Source: Clostridia bacterium (GTDB lineage: Bacteria; Bacillota; Clostridia; Peptostreptococcales; Anaerovoracaceae). Taken from it: a DNA stretch of 33,341 bases. The stretch covers positions 1-33,341 of the forward strand of contig JAIKWW010000076.1 in the NCBI GenBank assembly GCA_024684465.1, read 5' to 3'. Under the pieces are notes generated by a model. That model searched no databases and had not been told where the DNA came from. It saw only the letters and a program-made list of their open reading frames with translations. Positions 1-5,384 of the stretch are shown one piece after another. The position numbers and the translations under genes are program-made. Each line of letters opens with the position of its first letter. Positions within the stretch are counted from its first letter, which is position 1.

Positions 1-18
1 TGGGGTTAGGATGCGTAA

Positions 19-134
19 TCCGGTGATAATGACGTTGAGGATCCACCTGTTCCCATCTCGAACACAGAAGTTAAGCTCAACAGTGCCGAAGATACTTGGT
101 GGGCGACTGCCTGGGAAAATAGGTCATTGCCGGT
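19..134 (+). rRNA. rrf: 5S ribosomal RNA
   Basis: The stretch has the typical bacterial 5S core, with a CCCATCTCGAACACAGAAG-type loop at about 52-72 and a GCCGAAGATACTTGG segment at about 84-98. The terminal helix pairs CCGG at 20-23 with CCGG at 130-133, which sets the ends to within a few bases. It is the last rRNA of an operon whose 16S and 23S genes would lie upstream, outside the window. tRNA-Glu follows 30 bases later and is probably co-transcribed. Confidence 0.93.
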
Positions 135-138
135 TTCT

Positions 139-160
139 TCAGGATTAGAAATAATCCTGA
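139..160 (+). other. Processing-type hairpin between 5S rRNA and tRNA-Glu
   Basis: A perfect 9-bp stem (TCAGGATTA / TAATCCTGA) is closed by a GAAA tetraloop. There is no T-tract after it and the tRNA starts four bases later. It is therefore more likely an RNA processing or insulating stem that separates 5S from the tRNA than a terminator. The role is inferred from position. Confidence 0.55.
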
Positions 161-164
161 ATAT

Positions 165-239
165 GGCCCCATGGTCAAGCGGTTAAGACATCGCCCTTTC
201 ACGGCGGTAACCCGAGTTCGATTCTCGGTGGGGTCACCA
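165..239 (+). tRNA. tRNA-Glu (anticodon TTC)
   Basis: A full cloverleaf can be drawn. The acceptor arm GGCCCCA pairs with TGGGGTC, the anticodon loop CTTTCAC sits in a CCGCC-type stem with anticodon TTC, and the T loop is GTTCGATTC. The CCA end is encoded (237-239). It follows 5S rRNA closely, as often seen at the end of clostridial rRNA operons. Confidence 0.95.
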
Positions 240-242
240 TTT

Positions 243-276
243 AAAAGACATCTGGTTTAGATGTCTTTTTTATTTT
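243..276 (+). terminator. Rho-independent terminator of the rRNA/tRNA operon
   Basis: An 11-bp stem (AAAAGACATCT / AGATGTCTTTT) with loop GGTTT is followed by a T-rich tract. It starts four bases after the tRNA-Glu CCA end. The A-rich left arm means it could also act on transcripts arriving from the dprA side. Confidence 0.9.
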
Positions 277-413
277 TTTGAAACAAGTCATATGATTTTT
301 TGAAAATATATAAGTAAATGCAGGAAGAAGAATAAAACAGAGGGAGAATGACCCAGCTGTTCAAAAGCGGGGCATGATACGCGGAGAACGGCTAATTTAT
401 GTTTGCGAAACAA

Positions 414-1868
414 TTACAGGAAGCGGAGCTGTTCGGTTGTTTCGGTCTGCTTGTGCCAGGTGTGCCGGACTGTTTCCAGGAAGGCAGGGATGTCGGAAGT
501 CGGGTCGGTGATCGGGGCGCCGAGGTTGTTTTCGATTATGTGAGTGTTGCCGGTAAAAGTGCCGGGATCGGCGCCGGCAGGTACACTGAGAGCGCAGATT
601 GGCCGTGCGAGGCGCGAGGCACAGTTTACTGTGTACATGGTGCCGCTTTTCCGGTCGCACTGGATTACGGCTACGGCTTTCGAGAGGGCGGCGATCAGCC
701 GGTCGCGGCGCAGGTAAGAGTTGTTTTCAACCCTGGTTTCCGGGAGGTACTCTGTGAGCAGGGCGCCGCGGGAAGCAAGGATTTCTTCTGCCAGGTCTTT
801 ATTGTTTGCCGGGACTATGTGATCGAAGCCGCCGGGCAGGATGGCCACAGTGGGAACTCCGTTTTTCAGGGCGGCACGGTGGCCAAGGGTATCACAGCCG
901 TTGGCGAGGCCGCTGACGATGACCGGGAGCTGTGTTGAAACCGGCAAGCGGGAGGAGGCGGCGCAGTTAGGGACTATCAGGTTGTTATCGTTTGCTGAGC
1001 CGCTTATGGTTAATCCGGCATGAGTTTGGGCGGGGGTCTGAATGAAAGCGGCAGGGCAGGTTTCAGTCTGGTTGGCTGAGTTGGCGAGGCCGCTGACGAT
1101 GACCGGGGTGTGAGTTAGTCCGGATATTTCCGGGGAAGCGGCAGGGCCGGAGGCTGACCGGTCATTACAGCTTGCGAGGCCGCTGACGACGACCGGGGTG
1201 TGAGTTGGTCCGGATATTTCCTGGGAAGCGGCAGAAATCCGGTTAGAGTGGTCGTGCAGGACCGCAGAGTCCTGCATGCTGATCGGTGACTGATCCTGTC
1301 CTGGATTTTTATAAGAGCAGTCAGCAGAAACATCTGTCTGCTTCGTCCGGTCTGCCGGAATGGTGGGTTCATCCGGGCTTGAGAAGTCGAGATTGCGCAT
1401 CAGGGTGATCAGGGCATCGGCCAGGGCATTTCCTGCTGTTATACCGGCTTCTGTGGGCCAGCGGCTGCCTATTATTGCTACGGTATCTGCAGAGAGCAGT
1501 GCAGGTGAACCCATCATAAACAGGAGAACGGGACGGTCGTCTGCAAGGTCGTTGAGCATGGCAGGGTATTCAGGGTCGAGCTCCGTCAGCAGAGTGATCT
1601 TGTGAAGCTCATCTGCAGCTGCGTTGCGAGATTCTATGTCGTCCAGGATCTTAGCTGCCCGGGTTTCTGCATCAGATATCATGCGGAACGTCTCTTCAGA
1701 GGAGCAGGCTGTGCCCAGGCACTCTGAGAGCGTCTTCCGGAACTCGCTGTAGGAGCCGGTGTTGGTGACGGTCCAGATCAGCTGACTGTTTATTTTCTTT
1801 GTATCGAAATCTGTGAGGGCACAGAGGACTGTAATCTCACGGATGCGAGACAGATGTGTATTATTCAT
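414..1868 (-). CDS. dprA: DprA/Smf-family DNA processing protein with internal 30-residue repeats
   Basis: DprA loads RecA on incoming single-stranded DNA during natural transformation. Of its 484 residues the family core is clear: GSR at 134-136, the SGLANGCDTLGH signature at 319-330, ILPGGFDHIVP at 343-353, and the NNSYLRRDRLIAALS region at 382-396. In ordinary DprA proteins about 30 residues separate GSR from SGxAxGxD; here about 180 do. The extra segment holds three additional copies of the SGLA block, at 229, 259 and 289, each exactly 30 residues before the next and all in frame with the genuine one at 319. The start is an ATG preceded by an AAGGA-like site on the minus strand. No C-terminal winged-helix domain is obvious. 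The gene is read towards the rRNA operon. Whether the insertion permits folding and DNA binding is unknown. Confidence 0.85.
   Translation of the reverse strand: MNNTHLSRIREITVLCALTDFDTKKINSQLIWTVTNTGSYSEFRKTLSECLGTACSSEETFRMISDAETRAAKILDDIESRNAAADELHKITLLTELDPEYPAMLNDLADDRPVLLFMMGSPALLSADTVAIIGSRWPTEAGITAGNALADALITLMRNLDFSSPDEPTIPADRTKQTDVSADCSYKNPGQDQSPISMQDSAVLHDHSNRISAASQEISGPTHTPVVVSGLASCNDRSASGPAASPEISGLTHTPVIVSGLANSANQTETCPAAFIQTPAQTHAGLTISGSANDNNLIVPNCAASSRLPVSTQLPVIVSGLANGCDTLGHRAALKNGVPTVAILPGGFDHIVPANNKDLAEEILASRGALLTEYLPETRVENNSYLRRDRLIAALSKAVAVIQCDRKSGTMYTVNCASRLARPICALSVPAGADPGTFTGNTHIIENNLGAPITDPTSDIPAFLETVRHTWHKQTETTEQLRFL
901..1260 (-). repeat. Four tandem 90-bp units inside dprA
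   Basis: Units start at 901, 991, 1081 and 1171. All are exactly 90 bp, so the reading frame is kept and each encodes 30 residues. The units at 1081 and 1171 are the most alike, with about seven differences over their first 66 bases. The unit at 991 is strongly diverged, and the unit at 901 encodes the genuine DprA SGLAxGxD motif. The pattern suggests stepwise tandem duplication of the segment coding for the nucleotide-fold strand and loop, followed by decay of the extra copies. Confidence 0.9.
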
Positions 1869-2128
1869 GTATTCAATCCTTTATATCTTAATGTGAAAAA
1901 TTGTTTGAGCTTGCAGCATAAGTATCCGTAAAAGTATAGCCAGGATGCCGGATAACGAATTCTTCTGTCACTGATGACCGGGGAAAAAGAGCGTTGATAA
2001 CCGGAAGATAGTCAGTTGTTTGCGGGGGTTAAAACCGGATCTTTTCATGAGAGGCATGGGTTTACTCTCATCAATACTGTAAAATAATTACAGGTTAAAA
2101 GCAACAGAAAAAACAGGGTGGATTGTAT

Positions 2129-2359
2129 AAGAAGAGGATGCCAGTTGCGGCCAGGGATAAGAGTGAGAGGGAATCAGGCTCGGTTTTGGATGGGAGCGAG
2201 AGAGTGTAAGATACGGAACCGGAAAGTACTGAGTGGCAGACAGGCGTAGATCAGGAAAACGGTGAGTGATGAGCAGACGAGGATCCGGATGGAACTGAGT
2301 GACGGACAGGCATTTATCAGGATTAGTCTGTGTGATTGATATGTGTGGGGGTCGTGTGA
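2129..2359. repeat. Degenerate 33-bp tandem repeat
   Basis: Six to seven units of 33 bp can be laid out starting at 2129, 2162, 2195, 2228, 2261, 2294 and (weak) 2327. The best pair, at 2228 and 2294, shares ACTGAGTG, GACAGGC and ATCAGGA at identical offsets. Shared features of most units are GAG near position 4 and GGA near position 27. Read on the minus strand the array gives 11-residue periods with a proline near the middle, in a 129-codon open frame (2088-2477) that has no convincing ribosome binding site or family. I treat it as a non-coding repeat filling the dprA to tRNA-Leu gap. Confidence 0.65.
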
Positions 2360-2365
2360 TATAAT
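2336..2365 (+). promoter_or_regulatory. Candidate promoter upstream of tRNA-Leu
   Basis: TTGATA at 2336-2341 and a perfect TATAAT at 2360-2365 are separated by 18 bases. The next gene on this strand is tRNA-Leu, about 120 bases downstream. The site overlaps the last weak unit of the 33-bp repeat. Confidence 0.5.
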
Positions 2366-2486
2366 GTGACGGTGTGCTGTGCTCAGGCTCATGTGATGTG
2401 GCACCGGCACAGAGTTTCAGGTCACGTTTGGGAACTGAGAACTGTTTCGGGGATTTTTTTCCCGGCGAAAATATCATTAATAGTAT

Positions 2487-2569
2487 GCGGATATGGTGGA
2501 ATCGGCAGACACGCAGGTTTTAGGTGCCTGTGCTCCGGCGTATGGGTTCAAGTCCCATTATCCGCACCA
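2487..2569 (+). tRNA. tRNA-Leu (anticodon TAG)
   Basis: The acceptor arm GCGGATA pairs with TATCCGC, the anticodon loop TTTAGGT gives anticodon TAG, the variable arm is of class II length (GTGCTCCGGCGT region), and the T loop is GGTTCAAGTCC. The CCA end is encoded at 2567-2569. The AT-richer accessory patch starts just downstream. I saw no repeat of the tRNA 3' end further on, so use as an integration site is not supported. Confidence 0.95.
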
Positions 2570-2576
2570 GAATTGA

Positions 2577-2625
2577 AGGGCAGACGTTCAGGATCAAATG
2601 ATTCCGGGGTGTCTGTCTTTATAGT
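2577..2625 (+). terminator. Possible terminator of tRNA-Leu
   Basis: GGGCAGAC at about 2578-2585 can pair with GTCTGTC at about 2611-2617 around a partly pairable interior. A short T-rich run (TTTATAGTTT) follows. The stem is imperfect and the T tract weak. Confidence 0.4.
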
Positions 2626-2702
2626 TTCCGTGAGACTGCGATTCCGGATGAGCCTGCGGGGGACTGATTTGGCAGATGGGAAATGACTTGCACTGATACT
2701 TA

Positions 2703-2736
2703 TTGCTCCTGCATTGCAAATGACGTATAATGCAAT
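2703..2736 (+). promoter_or_regulatory. Promoter and operator of the DinJ/RelB-like antitoxin gene
   Basis: A perfect -10 box TATAAT lies at 2726-2731, with a weak -35 TTGCTC at 2703-2708 and a 17-base spacer. An inverted repeat, ATTGCA at 2713-2718 and TGCAAT at 2731-2736, brackets the -10 box. RelB/DinJ antitoxins normally bind palindromes over their own promoter, so this is a good candidate for an autoregulatory operator. Confidence 0.6.
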
Positions 2737-2755
2737 TAAAGAAGGAGGTATAATT

Positions 2756-3031
2756 ATGGCTTCTAAAACAACAAATTATACTTGCAGAATAGATAGTACG
2801 GTTAAGTCTCAGAGCGAGGCATTATACAACGAACTTGGGATGACCCTCGCGACCGCGATCAATGTGTTTTTACGCGAATCTCTGCGGGTAGGGGGATTTC
2901 CTTTTGATGTGCGTCTTAATACGCCAAATAAGGAGACTGTGGCCGCAATGCTGGAGGCAGAGCGAATCGCGCACGATCCAACAGTGAAGAGATACGACGT
3001 TGAAGATGCATTGGCGGAGCTTAAGAAATGA
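2756..3031 (+). CDS. RelB/DinJ family antitoxin (no toxin gene beside it)
   Basis: This 91-residue protein has the RelB/DinJ pattern: a short N-terminal ribbon (NYTCRIDSTVKSQSEALYNELGMT), the LATAINVFLRESLRVGGFPFDV segment typical of DinJ, and a C-terminal tail (YDVEDALAELKK) of the kind that wraps a RelE/YafQ toxin. The ATG at 2756 follows GGAGG at 2744-2748 with good spacing; the upstream in-frame start at 2714 has no such site. Family members neutralise a ribosome-dependent mRNA endonuclease and repress their own promoter. Here the expected toxin is missing: an ATGA overlap at 3028 opens a frame that stops after 14 codons. It may be an orphan regulator or the remains of a toxin-antitoxin pair. 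Confidence 0.88.
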   Translation: MASKTTNYTCRIDSTVKSQSEALYNELGMTLATAINVFLRESLRVGGFPFDVRLNTPNKETVAAMLEAERIAHDPTVKRYDVEDALAELKK

Positions 3032-3072
3032 AACGACAGGTAATCTGGACAGGGCACTATCACGCACCGTAA
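3028..3072 (+). pseudogene. Possible vestige of a toxin reading frame
   Basis: An ATG at 3028 overlaps the antitoxin stop codon by four bases, the classic spacing of antitoxin-toxin pairs, and opens a frame of 14 codons (MKRQVIWTGHYHAP) before TAA. A strong terminator follows at 3110. The position and coupling fit the start of a RelE/YafQ-type toxin gene that has lost its body, but 14 residues are too few to prove the family. Confidence 0.3.
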
Positions 3073-3109
3073 CGCATAGTGATTTGTTTGGGAAATAGGC
3101 TCTATATAC

Positions 3110-3145
3110 AGGCTTCCTATGAATGATCATAGGAAGCCTTTTTTA
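3110..3145 (+). terminator. Rho-independent terminator after the antitoxin gene
   Basis: A perfect 13-bp stem (AGGCTTCCTATGA / TCATAGGAAGCCT) with a four-base loop is followed by six Ts. This is among the strongest terminators in the window. Confidence 0.93.
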
Positions 3146-3199
3146 CATAATCACAATAGAAATAAAAAGAAGCATAGAGCTGATAAGCTTGATGCTTCC

Positions 3200-3382
3200 T
3201 TACTGGATCTCGATATTATCTACTCCGTGACGAAGGATCAGGTTTATAAGTTCGTTCCGGGAATAGTTTGTTTCTGCAGCGATTTCATCTAAGTCTTTCA
3301 GGATATCCACTTTAATTCTAACTGTAATAATCTTACTTCCGTCTTCGCCTTTTCTTTTGATAATGATAGGATCTTTGCTCAT
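3200..3382 (-). CDS. Small ribbon-helix-helix (CopG/Arc-like) regulator
   Basis: This 60-residue basic protein has the layout of a ribbon-helix-helix DNA-binding protein: a beta strand (SKIITVRIKVDI), helix A (LKDLDEIAAET), a turn with N-Y-S-R-N, and helix B (ELINLILRHGVDNIEI). The ATG at 3382 is preceded by GAGGTG with normal spacing, so it is preferred over the GTG nine bases upstream. It is divergent from the zinc-ribbon membrane protein gene starting at 3525, and a perfect palindrome lies between them. Repression of that promoter, and possibly of itself, is the likely role, inferred from position. It could alternatively be an orphan antitoxin, since many RHH proteins are. Confidence 0.75.
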   Translation of the reverse strand: MSKDPIIIKRKGEDGSKIITVRIKVDILKDLDEIAAETNYSRNELINLILRHGVDNIEIQ

Positions 3383-3413
3383 AATCAACACCTCACTTTG
3401 TAATAAGCTTAGA

Positions 3414-3443
3414 TTGATTATGCATATGATGATATGCTACAAT
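3414..3443 (+). promoter_or_regulatory. Promoter with a palindrome in its spacer, upstream of the zinc-ribbon protein gene
   Basis: TTGATT at 3414-3419 and TACAAT at 3438-3443 are 18 bases apart. The spacer contains the palindrome GCATAT-GATG-ATATGC (3422-3437), which ends directly against the -10 box. A bound protein there would block RNA polymerase. The divergent RHH protein is the obvious candidate binder. Confidence 0.6.
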
Positions 3444-3524
3444 TATATATATATTTGTATTACAAGTGTATATTGTAACTTGTTCTTAGTTGTTTTGAGC
3501 GTGTTCGAGAATGGAGGAGTGCAT

Positions 3525-4067
3525 ATGTTTTGCGAGAAATGTGGGAAAAAACTGGTTGAGGGAGCAATATTTTGTGACAATTGCGGCACAAGTATAAGCA
3601 GATTTACTGACAGTAATCCCCCACCAGTACAGATGTCGGTATCACAGGATCCCACAGTCACAGTTTATAAAAAGCGGTCAGGCAAAAAAGCTCTTGTTAT
3701 GATAGGAGTTTTGGTGCTGCTTGTGGTTGTTTTTATGGGGGCAGTAGGGGTTTTTAACGGTGATGAGAAGTATGTGGAAGTGGTGAAAAGCGGTCACCCG
3801 GTCGCCTATCCGGATATAACATACGAGGAAGCGTATAATAGTTTCTTTGACAGTCCGAAGTGGAAATACCTGAAAACCGATGATGGACTTGATATTGTTC
3901 AATTTGACGGAGAATGCACATATGATGGAGAACCTGCGCATATGGTCGTACAATTTAAAGTTAACGTTTCCAGTGGGGATTTTGATATATATGCAATGGA
4001 ATTGGATGACAATCCACAGAGCATTTTAGATATTGCTGTTATACAGTCTGTAATATTTGAGAGTTAA
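3525..4067 (+). CDS. Zinc-ribbon membrane protein of unknown function
   Basis: The 180-residue product begins with a zinc ribbon (two CxxC knuckles, CEKC and CDNC, within the first 30 residues). A Pro/Thr-rich linker, one membrane helix at about 65-85 (ALVMIGVLVLLVVVFMGAVGVF) and an extracytoplasmic domain of about 95 residues follow. The ATG at 3525 is chosen because GGAGGA lies six bases upstream; the longer in-frame extension back to 3357 runs through the promoter. Zinc-ribbon plus single-helix proteins are common in Clostridia and mostly uncharacterised. A second zinc-ribbon gene follows after 14 bases, so the two are probably one operon. The divergent RHH gene may control them. Confidence 0.82.
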   Translation: MFCEKCGKKLVEGAIFCDNCGTSISRFTDSNPPPVQMSVSQDPTVTVYKKRSGKKALVMIGVLVLLVVVFMGAVGVFNGDEKYVEVVKSGHPVAYPDITYEEAYNSFFDSPKWKYLKTDDGLDIVQFDGECTYDGEPAHMVVQFKVNVSSGDFDIYAMELDDNPQSILDIAVIQSVIFES

Positions 4068-4081
4068 AGGAGGTTTTACAA

Positions 4082-4729
4082 ATGTTTTGTCCCAATTGTG
4101 GAAATGAATCAAACGATGGCGCGCTCTTCTGTCCGTCGTGTGGATACAGGTTTAGAACGGAAAATCCACAGGAAGAGTATAAAGAAACTGATTTTAATTC
4201 CGCATCGAATGAATCCTGGTATTATTTAGAAGATGGAGAGCGCACAGGTCCTGTCAGTGAAAAACAAGTTGCGGATTTGATTAAAAATGGGATTATTAAT
4301 AGAGATACAATGGTGTGGAAACAGGGCTTAAATGGTTGGACGAGAATAGAAAACACTATCTTTAGCAATCTTACCCAACAATTCGTGCCTGCCACACCTA
4401 TGAGCGCACTTTCAGACAAATGGCTATGGTCGTTGGCGACGGTTCCTTTATCGGTGGATCTTGTTCTGACCGCTGTTAATCCCATGATTGACGACAAATT
4501 CCTGACTGCGATCGTCTTGTTCTTGAATCTGATTTTCGTCTGCCTGGATGAAAGGCATTTACGCCATAACGGAATCAAAACACGTGCCTGGATGTGGACC
4601 GGATTTCTTTTGGTCCCGGTTTACTTATTTGTCAGAGCTTCTAAGACGAACAAGAACATAGTTCCGGGAATATTCTGGTGTGTTTTGTATATTCTGGATG
4701 TCCTATTATCATTTTATTTATTCGTATAA
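4082..4729 (+). CDS. Zinc-ribbon and GYF_2 domain membrane protein
   Basis: The 215-residue product starts with a zinc ribbon (CPNC and CPSC knuckles in the first 20 residues). It continues with a GYF_2-type domain at about 46-92 (WYYLEDGERTGPVSEKQVADLI ... TMVWKQGLNGWTRI) and ends in a multi-helix membrane part (about 115-215, four likely helices). GYF_2 domains usually bind proline-rich peptides. The preceding gene's linker contains consecutive prolines, which makes a contact between the two products thinkable but unproven. The start follows AAAGGAGG with normal spacing. The function is unknown. Confidence 0.85.
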   Translation: MFCPNCGNESNDGALFCPSCGYRFRTENPQEEYKETDFNSASNESWYYLEDGERTGPVSEKQVADLIKNGIINRDTMVWKQGLNGWTRIENTIFSNLTQQFVPATPMSALSDKWLWSLATVPLSVDLVLTAVNPMIDDKFLTAIVLFLNLIFVCLDERHLRHNGIKTRAWMWTGFLLVPVYLFVRASKTNKNIVPGIFWCVLYILDVLLSFYLFV

Positions 4730-4743
4730 AACAGATGCAGATT

Positions 4744-4772
4744 AAAGGCGTCCCATAGGTGACGTCTTTTTT
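4744..4772 (+). terminator. Rho-independent terminator after the zinc-ribbon operon
   Basis: A 9-bp stem, AAAGGCGTC at 4744-4752 against GACGTCTTT at 4761-4769, is followed by more Ts. It separates the zinc-ribbon pair from mscL. Confidence 0.85.
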
Positions 4773-4879
4773 AGTGAACAAATGTGCTTTTTTGTTTGAA
4801 AAAGGTGTAAAGTAAAATTTATGTGATAAAATATAAGGTGCAGATATTACTGTGTGTTTTTTTTAGGGAGGTGTTTCAA

Positions 4880-5317
4880 ATGAAGGAATTTTTCAAAGGT
4901 TTTAAGGAATTTGCAATGCGCGGCAATGTCATCGATATGGCTGTCGGTGTTATCATCGCAGGTGCGTTCTCAGCTATTGTAAATTCGCTGGTTGAAGATA
5001 TTATTTCACCTTTTATCGGCGCTATCACCGGTCAGAATTTTGCGGACAAGACTTTTGAGGTTGCCGGTGTTACGGTGGGCTACGGATCGTTCCTTATGGC
5101 TGTGGTCAATTTCATCATCATCGCGTTTGTGCTTTTCTGCATTATCAAGGCCATCACTAAGGCAAAGGCAAGGGCTGAGGCTCTCGTGATCAAGGAGAAC
5201 AAGAGCGAAGATCCTACAAAGAAGATCTGCCCGTTCTGCAAGACTGAGATACATATTGAAGCTACACGCTGCCCGCACTGCACATCTGAACTGAAGACCA
5301 GAGAACTGGACGCATAG
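4880..5317 (+). CDS. mscL: Large-conductance mechanosensitive channel with C-terminal zinc ribbon
   Basis: MscL opens under membrane tension to release solutes during osmotic downshock. The 145-residue protein has the N-terminal amphipathic helix and first membrane helix with the family signature (FKEFAMRGNVIDMAVGVIIAGAF, residues 8-30), a periplasmic-type loop, and a second helix (YGSFLMAVVNFIIIAFVLFCII, about 72-93). The tail carries a zinc ribbon (CPFC ... CPHC at about 116-134) not found in the E. coli protein but known in clostridial homologues. The ATG at 4880 follows GGGAGG; the in-frame start at 4823 lies in the leader. It is the third consecutive gene with a CxxC ribbon, though a terminator separates it from the first two. 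Confidence 0.95.
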   Translation: MKEFFKGFKEFAMRGNVIDMAVGVIIAGAFSAIVNSLVEDIISPFIGAITGQNFADKTFEVAGVTVGYGSFLMAVVNFIIIAFVLFCIIKAITKAKARAEALVIKENKSEDPTKKICPFCKTEIHIEATRCPHCTSELKTRELDA

Positions 5318-5359
5318 CGGAGACGGAGTTTCGAGGTTGCAGGCTGGATGCATTAGTAT

Positions 5360-5371
5360 GATCATATGATC
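5360..5371 (+). promoter_or_regulatory. 12-bp palindrome at the front of the TerB/ATPase/helicase operon
   Basis: GATCATATGATC is a perfect palindrome immediately before the GGGGGA ribosome binding site of the first gene. Its place would allow a repressor to act on transcription or translation start. No promoter with good spacing was seen in the 67-base gap after mscL, so read-through from mscL is possible. Confidence 0.3.
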
Positions 5372-5384
5372 CGGGGGATTTGTC

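Noticed and set aside
399..938. Plus-strand open frame of 179 codons over dprA
   Set aside because: It lies opposite the dprA coding sequence, shows no family features and has no ribosome binding site. It is open mainly because of the composition of the repeats.
901..1260. Diversity-generating retroelement template or CRISPR array
   Set aside because: The units are contiguous with no spacers, stay in frame inside dprA, and there is no reverse transcriptase or cas gene nearby.
2088..2477. Minus-strand 129-codon frame with an 11-residue period
   Set aside because: The period comes from the 33-bp DNA repeat. No ribosome binding site, no family and odd composition (Pro/His/Ser) argue against a real protein, so it was kept only as a repeat.
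2487..4880. Genomic island integrated at tRNA-Leu
   Set aside because: The stretch is AT-richer and has accessory genes, but there is no integrase and I found no copy of the tRNA 3' end as a second attachment site in the window.
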